This document shows positions 1 through 6,253 of a DNA stretch of 11,430 bases, in pieces. The position numbers were made by a program, and so were the translations under genes. This DNA is from JAAYCI01 sp964370195 (GTDB lineage: Bacteria; Bacillota; Clostridia; Oscillospirales; Ruminococcaceae). The notes under the pieces were generated by a model. It saw only the letters and a program-made list of their open reading frames with translations, made no database searches and was not told the origin of the DNA. How positions within the stretch are numbered: position 1 is the stretch's first letter; every line of letters starts with the position of its first letter. Location of the stretch: contig CAYJIH010000049.1 in NCBI GenBank assembly GCA_964370195.1, forward strand, positions 1-11,430. The letters run 5' to 3'.

Positions 1-34
1 AAAAAAAGACACCGAGGTTTACTCGATGTCTTTT
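1..34 (-). terminator. Rho-independent terminator of the tRNA-Gly unit
   Basis: On the minus strand the arms GACATCGAG and CTCGGTGTC (plus 22-30 and 8-16) form a 9-bp stem with one G-U pair and a 5-nt loop, followed by seven Ts at the window edge. Four As precede the stem and can extend it. It lies 20 bp downstream of the tRNA-Gly 3' end and would end that transcript. The flanking A and T runs mean it could also work on the plus strand for a gene to the left of the window. Confidence 0.85.
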
Positions 35-38
35 GGGT

Positions 39-53
39 GCAGCGTCACGCTGC
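39..53 (-). other. Small perfect hairpin in the tRNA 3' trailer
   Basis: GCAGCG-TGA-CGCTGC (minus strand) is a perfect 6-bp stem with a 3-nt loop. It starts one base after the encoded CCA of tRNA-Gly and is separate from the terminator that follows. It would fold in the 3' trailer of the precursor and could affect or limit 3' end trimming. That role is inference; only the inverted repeat is seen. Confidence 0.5.
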
Positions 54-54
54 T

Positions 55-128
55 TGGAGCGGATGATGGGAATCGAACCCACAAAGCCAGCTTGGAAGGC
101 TGGGGTTTTACCACTAAACTACATCCGC
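55..128 (-). tRNA. tRNA-Gly, anticodon TCC
   Basis: The minus strand gives a complete cloverleaf. The acceptor arms are GCGGATG at the 5' end and CATCCGC at the 3' end. The D-arm contains TAGTTTAGTGGTAAAAC. The anticodon stem-loop is CCAGC-CTTCCAA-GCTGG, which places TCC in the anticodon, so it reads GGA and probably other GGN codons. The T-loop is GGTTCGATTCC. The discriminator is T, followed directly by encoded CCA (57-55), so this gene needs no CCA addition. The gene has its own promoter just upstream and a terminator just downstream, and sits 55 bp after the unfoldase stop codon. Confidence 0.97.
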
Positions 129-158
129 ATATATGCCACAAAAGCTGTAGCATATAAA

Positions 159-187
159 ATTATACCGATATTTATCACGTTTGTCAA
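159..187 (-). promoter_or_regulatory. Consensus sigma-A promoter for tRNA-Gly
   Basis: The minus strand has TTGACA (187-182), exactly 17 bp, then TATAAT (164-159), a perfect match to the vegetative consensus. Transcription should start near 152, giving a leader of about 24 nt before the tRNA 5' end. The -35 hexamer overlaps the TGA stop codon of the unfoldase gene (186-184). A 10-bp palindrome, GCATATATGC (127-136), straddles the mature tRNA 5' end. Confidence 0.9.
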
Positions 188-2475
188 GAGAAATTTACGT
201 CAATTTCGCCGCCGGTGGATACACCAACGTTGATTTTCTCAAGCTTTTGGTTGCTTAAGATGCCGTCGGCAATGCGCTCTTCCACTTCTTTGCGTATAAC
301 ACGGCGTAAATCACGTGCGCCAAACTGGCCGCCTTTTGCCTTTTCACATAAAATCTTAAGCGCATCGGTGTTCCAGGTAAGCACAATGTCTTTGTTTTGC
401 AAGGGGTCTAAATATTCGCCCAACATTAAGGCCGCCACGTTGTTTAAATCTTCCTCGCTTAAAGCCCTAAAGCTAATCACTTCGTCCACACGGCTTAAAA
501 ACTCTGGGCGTAAAAATTCTTTTAGCGCCTTAATGTTCTTTTCTTTGTTTGCCTCTTCGCGGCTTTTGTCGAAACCGAGGCTTGCCGTGCGGTCTGTCGA
601 GCCGGCATTCGATGTCATGCACAGCACCGTATTTTCAAAACTGACAGAACGCCCCTGCGCATCGTTGATTTTTCCTTCATCCAAAATTTGCAACATAATG
701 TTCATAACGTCTGGATGGGCTTTTTCTATTTCGTCAAACAACACCACGCTGTATGGCTTGCGGCGAACCTTCTCGGTAAGCTGGCCGGCTTCGTCGTAGC
801 CAACATATCCGGGAGGCGAGCCGATCAAACGGCTTACCGCATGTTTTTCCATAAATTCGCTCATATCTAAACGGATAAGTGGGTCGACTGAATCAAACAA
901 GTCGAAAGCAAGCTGCTTTACAAGCTCGGTTTTGCCAACGCCGGTGGGGCCCACAAAGATAAAACTGGCTGGGCGGCGACGCCCATTGATATCTGCACGT
1001 GCGCGTTTGATGGCCGAGGCCACAAGACGCACTGCTTCTTCTTGGCCCACCACTTTGGCACTTAAGCGCTCTTCAAGCTGAGCCAATTTTGTATATTCAT
1101 TCTCCTCAATTTTCATTGCGGGAATGCCTGTCCATAACTCAATCACGCGTGCAAGGTCGGCCATTTCCACTTCAATCTCTTCAACAGCGCTCTTCATTTC
1201 TACTACTTGTGTCATCAAGCGCGCAATTTCGCTTTTTACGCTGGCAAGCCGCTCGTAATCCGGCTCTTGCTGGGCTTCAAGTTCTTGCTCTTCGCCGCGC
1301 AGCACCTGCAAACGTTTTTCGTCATCCAACCAATCTGAAATTTCTGTGTGACGCAAACTGCAGCACGCACACGCTTCGTCGAGCAAATCAATTGCTTTAT
1401 CGGGCAAAAACCGATCTGTAATATAACGCTCGGATAAACGCACGGCTTGGTCTACAATTTGCCCATTCACCAGCACATGGTGGTGTTGCTCGTAATATTC
1501 TTTTACACCCATCAACACCTTTACGGTGTCTTCTAGGCTGGGCTCTTCCACTTTCACGGGCTGGAAACGACGTTCTAGCGCTTGGTCTTTTTCAATGTGC
1601 TTTCGATATTCGGCAAAAGTGGTGGCGCCAATTACCTGGATTTCCCCACGGGAAAGTGCCGGTTTTAAAATGTTGGCTGCATTCATGGCACCTTCAGAGT
1701 CGCCAGCGCCGGTGATGCTGTGCACCTCGTCGATGAACAAAATGATGTTGCCAGAGCTTTTTACTTCACTGATAAGGCCCTTTACACGGCTTTCAAATTG
1801 GCCGCGAAACTGTGTGCCTGCCACAAGGCTTGTCATGTCCAGTAAAAAAATTTCTTTATCTTTTAAAAGGCTGGGCACGCTGCCTTCGGCAATGCGCAAG
1901 GCGATGCCCTCGGCAATGGCGGTTTTGCCAACACCGGCTTCACCAATGAGGCACGGGTTGTTTTTTTGCCTGCGTGATAAAATTTGTATGGTGCGATAAA
2001 TTTCTCTGTCACGCCCAATCACTCTGTCCAGTTTGCCCTCGGCTGCCTTTTTGTTCAAATTCTCGCAGTAGCTGTCTAAGAATTTATGTTTTGTTGCCTT
2101 TTCTTTACCACGTCGTTTTTCTTCGTTTTCGCTCTTCTTTTTGCTATCCATTCGAAGCGGGAAAATGGCGCTTCCACCCGCTTGAAAATCGTCCTCATCC
2201 TCGTTGTCATCGCTTGTGTCTAAAGCCTCTGCGCCTGCAAAAGAACTTTGCAAAGCCGAAAACCCTTCCTCGCTTGCAAACCCTGCAAAATGTTCTTCCA
2301 AACTCTCGATATCATTATCGGAAATGCCAAACTGCTGAATCATATCATTCACCGGTTTTATGCCAAGTTCTCTTGCGCAGGTTAGGCAATAACCCTCGCT
2401 GTGGTTTTCTGTTCCTTCCATGCGCTGAATAAACACAATTGCCGGCCTTTTATTGCATTTTTTGCACATCATCAT
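184..2475 (-). CDS. ClpE/ClpC-type AAA+ unfoldase with N-terminal zinc finger
   Basis: A 763-residue ATP-dependent protein unfoldase (Hsp100/Clp) that should feed substrates to the ClpP protease in the cytoplasm. The N-terminus carries a four-cysteine zinc finger (C4, C7, C30, C33) in place of the usual Clp N-domain, as in ClpE, followed by an acidic low-complexity linker (about 84-98). The first AAA domain has Walker A GEAGVGKT (178-185) and Walker B ILFIDE (ending near 250). A coiled-coil/UVR-like middle region lies at about 385-445. The second AAA domain has Walker A GPTGVGKT (509-516), Walker B VVLFDE (577-582), an arginine-finger region RPEFLSR (656-662) and sensor 2 GARD (about 719-722). 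The LGF tripeptide (633-635) fits the ClpP-docking loop. The ATG at 2475 was chosen because AAAGGAAAGG lies 8 nt upstream; a TTG 24 bp further upstream is in frame but lies within or upstream of that site. The promoter with a CIRCE-like operator suggests heat or misfolding control. ClpE-like is favoured over ClpC because of the finger. Confidence 0.93.
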   Translation of the reverse strand: MMMCKKCNKRPAIVFIQRMEGTENHSEGYCLTCARELGIKPVNDMIQQFGISDNDIESLEEHFAGFASEEGFSALQSSFAGAEALDTSDDNEDEDDFQAGGSAIFPLRMDSKKKSENEEKRRGKEKATKHKFLDSYCENLNKKAAEGKLDRVIGRDREIYRTIQILSRRQKNNPCLIGEAGVGKTAIAEGIALRIAEGSVPSLLKDKEIFLLDMTSLVAGTQFRGQFESRVKGLISEVKSSGNIILFIDEVHSITGAGDSEGAMNAANILKPALSRGEIQVIGATTFAEYRKHIEKDQALERRFQPVKVEEPSLEDTVKVLMGVKEYYEQHHHVLVNGQIVDQAVRLSERYITDRFLPDKAIDLLDEACACCSLRHTEISDWLDDEKRLQVLRGEEQELEAQQEPDYERLASVKSEIARLMTQVVEMKSAVEEIEVEMADLARVIELWTGIPAMKIEENEYTKLAQLEERLSAKVVGQEEAVRLVASAIKRARADINGRRRPASFIFVGPTGVGKTELVKQLAFDLFDSVDPLIRLDMSEFMEKHAVSRLIGSPPGYVGYDEAGQLTEKVRRKPYSVVLFDEIEKAHPDVMNIMLQILDEGKINDAQGRSVSFENTVLCMTSNAGSTDRTASLGFDKSREEANKEKNIKALKEFLRPEFLSRVDEVISFRALSEEDLNNVAALMLGEYLDPLQNKDIVLTWNTDALKILCEKAKGGQFGARDLRRVIRKEVEERIADGILSNQKLEKINVGVSTGGEIDVNFS

Positions 2476-2495
2476 GGTGTATGCCTTTCCTTTCT

Positions 2496-2540
2496 GCAAA
2501 CCGCTTTCCGTGGGCGCCTAGGGCAGCCGTTTTGGTTTGC
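2496..2540 (-). promoter_or_regulatory. Leader hairpin just upstream of the unfoldase Shine-Dalgarno
   Basis: In the 5' leader of the unfoldase mRNA, GCAAACC and GGTTTGC form a perfect 7-bp outer stem. Inside it, GGC-T-GCC and GGCGCC can pair around a CTA loop with one bulged base, separated from the outer stem by an internal loop. The outer 3' arm ends 1-2 nt before the purine-rich Shine-Dalgarno region. It resembles a leader structure that could influence translation or mRNA stability. No known riboswitch or thermometer family is recognised. Confidence 0.45.
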
Positions 2541-2621
2541 TATCACTATTGTATCAAAATTTTATGGAATGTGTGTGACAGTTGAATGTTCACTTTGCTA
2601 AAATGGTCACCATCCATATAC

Positions 2622-2650
2622 AGTATACACTATATAAAAGGAATTGGCAA
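2622..2650 (-). promoter_or_regulatory. Sigma-A promoter of the unfoldase gene
   Basis: On the minus strand TTGCCA (2650-2645) is followed by exactly 17 bp and then TATACT (2627-2622), each hexamer one mismatch from consensus. Transcription would start near 2615 and give a leader of about 140 nt. The -35 hexamer lies within the downstream arm of the CIRCE-like operator, so a bound repressor would block polymerase. Confidence 0.8.
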
Positions 2651-2670
2651 TCTCCTTGTTAGAGTGCTAA
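2644..2670 (-). promoter_or_regulatory. CIRCE-like operator (HrcA binding site)
   Basis: The minus strand reads TTAGCACTC-N9-GATTGCCAA. The consensus CIRCE element is TTAGCACTC-N9-GAGTGCTAA. The first arm is a perfect match, the second matches 7 of 9 positions, and the 9-bp spacer is exact. HrcA is known to bind CIRCE and repress groESL, dnaK and sometimes clp genes in Gram-positive bacteria. Its overlap with the -35 of the unfoldase promoter supports a repressor role here. No hrcA gene lies in the window. Confidence 0.8.
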
Positions 2671-2682
2671 AAAAATTAACAA

Positions 2683-3354
2683 TTACAATAGCACACCCCA
2701 AAGTGTGAATAAACGGTAAAAGATGCTGCTTTGCAAGGCACCGTTTTGGAAGAACGAAAACTCCATAATGGGGGCAACGGCGGCGGCCACATTTACAAGC
2801 AACAATACATACAGCCCGCCTAAAAATACACCGGCCAAAGCACCGGCCACCTTTTGCGGTGTTTTGAGTTTTGTAATGCCGCGCCCTTTTCGAATCATAT
2901 GCACAAGCAAGGTTACCAAAGGGCGAAGCAAGGCAAATAGAATAATAAATAAAATTAAGATAATGGCGGGCAAAAGCAGTGCCTTTACCACATCGTTTAC
3001 AAGCAGTTCCACATAGCCTTCTGTGCCGGCTTCCACTTGGTCTGCCGAGGCAAGCAAAGATTCTCGAAGGCCTTTTGGTAGCGATTGGCTAAATTCTTCT
3101 AAAGCGAGAAGAGGCTCTTGTGCGCCGGCATCCCAAACAGATTCCTGGATGCCGGTTATGAGGCGGTCTTTAAAAAAATAGTCGAATACAATGGGGGCAA
3201 GGGTTCTGGCGCCAAATAAGGACAACACAAACACAACCATTGTGCCAACAACACTAAAAACAGCCGTTAAGCCGCCTTTAGATGAAAAATATACGGCCGT
3301 TAAAAGTACAATTAAAAGGCAAATGCCGTCGAAAATAAGTGAGGTAGCAGTCAT
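2683..3354 (-). CDS. CvpA-like membrane protein
   Basis: A 223-residue integral membrane protein resembling the CvpA (colicin V production) family, whose biochemical role in Gram-positive bacteria is poorly defined. Predicted membrane segments lie at about residues 7-24, 29-50, 124-148 and 168-195. A soluble segment of about 70 residues (55-122) sits between segments two and three, and a basic stretch (about 154-167) precedes the last. This arrangement and the hydrophobic start match CvpA, but I see no diagnostic catalytic motif. AGGAG lies 9 nt before the ATG. The gene starts 26 bp after the M3 peptidase stop codon on the same strand, so the two are probably cotranscribed. No terminator is visible before the unfoldase promoter, so read-through into that gene is possible. 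Assignment to CvpA rests on topology and general resemblance. Confidence 0.7.
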   Translation of the reverse strand: MTATSLIFDGICLLIVLLTAVYFSSKGGLTAVFSVVGTMVVFVLSLFGARTLAPIVFDYFFKDRLITGIQESVWDAGAQEPLLALEEFSQSLPKGLRESLLASADQVEAGTEGYVELLVNDVVKALLLPAIILILFIILFALLRPLVTLLVHMIRKGRGITKLKTPQKVAGALAGVFLGGLYVLLLVNVAAAVAPIMEFSFFQNGALQSSIFYRLFTLWGVLL

Positions 3355-3380
3355 GCGAAGGGTCTCCTGTTTGAATAAAA

Positions 3381-5072
3381 TTAGTACAGCGGCAATGCTT
3401 GCAAAAATGCGAGTGTTTCGGCCGCCACTTGCTTTAGAACGCCTTTAGAAAACGGTGTATGCATGCCGGCTTCTTGCACAAGGTCTACGTATGTTTTTGT
3501 GCCGGCTTTTTGTGCTAGCTGCAAGTATGTTTGCCACGTGCTTTCGAAATTTTGGCGTGCAGACAAAAAGAATTGCAGCGAAACCACTTGCGCCAGCACA
3601 TAATCGATGTAATAAAATGGCGCGGTGTAAATGTGCAGTTGCCGCTGCCAGCCGCCGCCGCGTGCGTAAAATGGCAAATCGGAATAGTGAATCCATGGAC
3701 GATATTTTTTATCAAGTTCCAGCCAAAGCTCGCAGCGCTGGTTTGGCGTGAGGTGGGCGCGCTCATACACTTCTTGCTGGAATTCGTCCACCTGGCAACC
3801 GTATGGCAAAAAGTTCAGGGCCTCTTGTGCGTGGCTCAATTCATACTTTGCCGTATCCTGTTCGAAAAATAATTTGTGCCAACGCTCGGTTAAAAATTCC
3901 ATGCTCATGGAGTGGATTTCGCAGCTTTCCAGCCCGGGGCTACGAAGCTCTGCCGGCAAATTTTGCCGTGAGGCAAGGAAGCTGGCAAAAGCGTGGCCGG
4001 CCTCATGTGTAAGCACATCTACGTCACCGGCAGTGGCGTTAAAATTAGAAAAAATAAACGGGCTTTTGTATCCCTCTAGATAGGTGCAGTAGCCGCCGGG
4101 CGCTTTGCCGGGCTTTGCCAGCACATCAAACAGCTCGTTTTCCATCATAAAATCGATAAATTCGGCGGTTTCGGGCGAAAGCTCGCGGTACATGCGGCGC
4201 CCGTTTTCTAAAATTTGTTCGGGTGTTCCTTTGGGGCTTGGGTTTCCGTCTACAAATTCAAGTGGTAAATCGTAGTATTTTAAAGTATCAAGCCCAATGC
4301 GTTCGGCCTGTCTCTCAAAAAGCTTGCATGCCGTGGGCACAATATCGCGCACCACTTCGTTGCGGCAAATTTCAATTTCAGCGCGGCCATAGCCCAGGCG
4401 CTCCATGCGGATATCGCCAAGCGGTGCAAAATGTTCAAATCCTAAAGTTTGCGCTTGTTTCGTGCGGTTTCGTACAAGTTTGTCGTAAATATCGTCCAGT
4501 TCCTCGCGGTGAGAATCAAAAAAACTTCCCTCGGCGGCCATGGCGGCGTGGCGGCGCGAGCGATGACGGCTTTGTTTAAAAGGCCCCAGCTGTGCCACAG
4601 TAAGCTCTTTTCCCTGAAAAGGAATTTTGGCCGAGGCGTACAGACGCTCATACGATGACTCGAGTGCGTTTTCCTCTTGCTGCAGGGAAATGAGGCGCTC
4701 GTCACTGCTTTTTACGGCAAGCTCCAGCTTTTGGCGAAGCAACGGGCCGTAGCGAGCATCGAGTGCTTTCACATACGGCGACGCCAACAGGGCGCGGTAA
4801 AATTGAAGTTGCTTGTCTGCCAAAATGGGGCTTTGCTCATCATAATAATCGTTTTCTTCGCTGTAAAAAGCATCGCGTGTGTCCATTGTGTGGCGTATGG
4901 TGGCCAAGGTGCGTGCCGTGCCAACTTTTCCAAACAAATGCACCAATTCTTCAAAACAGGCCAGCACGGATTTTTCGTCGCGCGCCTCTTGCACTTTTTG
5001 GGTAAGTGCCGCTATTTCTTCCAATGTGGCGGTTATATTGGGCCGTTCATACATCATATCTGAAAATTTCAT
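3381..5072 (-). CDS. M3-family oligoendopeptidase (PepF-like)
   Basis: A 563-residue zinc metallopeptidase of family M3 that should cleave short peptides in the cytoplasm; no signal peptide is seen. The active site HEAGH lies at residues 356-360, with the two histidines as zinc ligands and the glutamate as catalytic base. The third ligand is most likely E385, in CEIHSMSMEF about 25 residues on. A C-terminal HIYTAPFYYIDYVLAQ stretch (480-495) supplies the His/Tyr substrate-binding residues typical of M3 enzymes. The N-terminal half is helical and charged, as expected for the domain that covers the active-site channel. The length fits the 560-600 residues usual for this family. The ATG at 5072 was chosen for the GGAGAG 8 nt upstream and the family-like MKFSDM start; the frame stays open for 53 more codons upstream, but these lack protein-like composition. 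It is followed closely by the CvpA-like gene and is divergent from the HD-hydrolase operon. Confidence 0.93.
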   Translation of the reverse strand: MKFSDMMYERPNITATLEEIAALTQKVQEARDEKSVLACFEELVHLFGKVGTARTLATIRHTMDTRDAFYSEENDYYDEQSPILADKQLQFYRALLASPYVKALDARYGPLLRQKLELAVKSSDERLISLQQEENALESSYERLYASAKIPFQGKELTVAQLGPFKQSRHRSRRHAAMAAEGSFFDSHREELDDIYDKLVRNRTKQAQTLGFEHFAPLGDIRMERLGYGRAEIEICRNEVVRDIVPTACKLFERQAERIGLDTLKYYDLPLEFVDGNPSPKGTPEQILENGRRMYRELSPETAEFIDFMMENELFDVLAKPGKAPGGYCTYLEGYKSPFIFSNFNATAGDVDVLTHEAGHAFASFLASRQNLPAELRSPGLESCEIHSMSMEFLTERWHKLFFEQDTAKYELSHAQEALNFLPYGCQVDEFQQEVYERAHLTPNQRCELWLELDKKYRPWIHYSDLPFYARGGGWQRQLHIYTAPFYYIDYVLAQVVSLQFFLSARQNFESTWQTYLQLAQKAGTKTYVDLVQEAGMHTPFSKGVLKQVAAETLAFLQALPLY

Positions 5073-5295
5073 TCTGCACACTCTCCTACGGTTATATAGT
5101 GGGTCTGCTGAAAAAGCACCGTTTAAGCCATTTGCAACAGAAATGAAAGGCACGAAAACGATGGAAGAGTGCCATTTGGCGTCTTTCCTTGTTTTTACCT
5201 TCAATTTTGTGTAAAATAGGCTATACGGCAACTGCTTCTATCAAAACAAAAAGCAGCATACGCCGGTGCCCCCTGAAAAAAGGTTGCTTCTTTAT

Positions 5296-5304
5296 AGTAT
5301 ACCA
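5296..5304 (-). promoter_or_regulatory. Possible extended -10 promoter for the M3 peptidase operon
   Basis: The minus strand has TGGTATACT, an extended -10 (TGN plus TATACT). The -35 position 17 bp upstream is weak (CTTAAA, three of six matches), which an extended -10 can tolerate. It would give a leader of about 215 nt before the peptidase ATG. The 285-bp divergent region between the peptidase and HD genes holds no other convincing signal; I could not define a clear plus-strand promoter for the HD gene. Confidence 0.4.
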
Positions 5305-5357
5305 CAAATGATACCTATTTTAAGGCTAGTTTTTAAATTTTCTTTTGGAGGAACACG

Positions 5358-5933
5358 ATGGAACGATTGACACAAGAAAAAAGCCGTGCTTTGCTTGCCG
5401 GCACAACAACACAGCCGCATCTTATACAACATGCACTGGCAGTAAGTGTCGCCATGGGTGCCATGGCGCGCCATTATGGGGAAGACGAGCTGTACTGGCA
5501 GGCCGTTGGCTACTTGCACGATTATGATTATGAACAGCATCCCACGGAGCATTTGCAGCACACAGAAGGCCCTTTGCGCGAAGCCGGTGTGGACGAGGAA
5601 AGCATTCGTGCCATTTTAGCGCATGGCTTTGGCCTTTTAAACGATGTGCAACCACAAACGATGCTAGAAAAAAGCCTGTATGCCGTGGATGAATTGACCG
5701 GCCTTATTTCGGCCACAGCAAAAATGCGCCCAAGCGGCATTGCCGATTTGGAAGTGAAAAGTGTAAAAAAGAAATTTAAAGACAAGGCATTTGCTGCAAA
5801 AATTGACCGCGAGGTGATTCGAAAAGGCACAGAGATGTTGCCGATGGATTTGGGCGAGCTGATTGGCATTTGCATTGAGGGCATGCGCCCGAGCGCAGCA
5901 GAACTGGGCCTTTTGGGCACCGGTGCTTCTTAA
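5358..5933 (+). CDS. HD-domain hydrolase (COG2316-like)
   Basis: A 191-residue cytoplasmic protein of the HD metal-dependent phosphohydrolase superfamily. The likely metal ligands are H25 (in LIQHAL), H54-D55 (in GYLHDYDYE) and D111 (in AVDELTGL), in the order H...HD...D that defines the fold. H89 in the AHGFG segment may add to the site. The later VKSVKKKFKDKAFAAKIDR segment (about 133-151) recalls the conserved C-terminal part of the COG2316 group of predicted hydrolases. The substrate is unknown; nucleotides or other phosphoesters are the usual guess for HD enzymes. GGAGG lies 6 nt before the ATG. It is the first gene of a plus-strand cluster, 12 bp before the DUF1294 gene, and is divergent from the M3 peptidase. 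Confidence 0.85.
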   Translation: MERLTQEKSRALLAGTTTQPHLIQHALAVSVAMGAMARHYGEDELYWQAVGYLHDYDYEQHPTEHLQHTEGPLREAGVDEESIRAILAHGFGLLNDVQPQTMLEKSLYAVDELTGLISATAKMRPSGIADLEVKSVKKKFKDKAFAAKIDREVIRKGTEMLPMDLGELIGICIEGMRPSAAELGLLGTGAS

Positions 5934-5945
5934 AGGGCGCCGCCG

Positions 5946-6206
5946 ATGAGAATTTGGCTTTTTGCCCTGCTTGCACTGAATATTGTGTCTGCCGTGCTTT
6001 TTGTTGCAGACAAACAATTCGCCATTAAAAACCATCGTCGTATCAGCGAGAAAACACTGCTTATGTCGGCGTTTTGTTTTGGCGCGGGCGGTGCTCTTTT
6101 GGGCATGCTGGCAGTGCGGCACAAAACAAAAAAGTTGAAATTTTGTATATTGGTTCCTTTGCTTTTTGTATGTCAAGCCGTGTTTTTGGGGTGGGCGTTG
6201 CTTTGA
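5946..6206 (+). CDS. DUF1294 family small membrane protein
   Basis: An 86-residue protein matching the DUF1294 pattern: a first membrane helix (about 3-20), a DKQFAIKNHRRISEKTLL segment after it (22-39), a glycine-rich second helix FGAGGALLGMLA (about 45-56), the RHKTKKLKF motif (58-66), and a third helix (about 67-85). Family function is unknown. It begins 12 bp after the HD-hydrolase stop codon, with AAAGGG about 9 nt upstream of its ATG, so the two genes are almost certainly cotranscribed. The length is usual for the family. Confidence 0.88.
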   Translation: MRIWLFALLALNIVSAVLFVADKQFAIKNHRRISEKTLLMSAFCFGAGGALLGMLAVRHKTKKLKFCILVPLLFVCQAVFLGWALL

Positions 6207-6253
6207 TACTGAATTAAATTGAACATGATTATGTAGGGAAAAGGAGGTGCCGC

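Noticed and set aside
2476..2499. In-frame TTG start adding eight residues to the unfoldase
   Set aside because: It lies upstream of, and its codons run through, the AAAGGAAAGG Shine-Dalgarno that serves the ATG at 2475. The zinc-finger family begins at the later start.
2603..2613. Near-palindrome ATGGTCACCAT near the unfoldase transcription start
   Set aside because: Only 5-bp arms around one base, no match to a known operator, and expected by chance at this length.
5073..5231. Upstream in-frame extension of the M3 peptidase by 53 codons
   Set aside because: The ATG at 5072 has a good ribosome binding site and a family-like start. The extension has no recognisable domain and covers the leader region.
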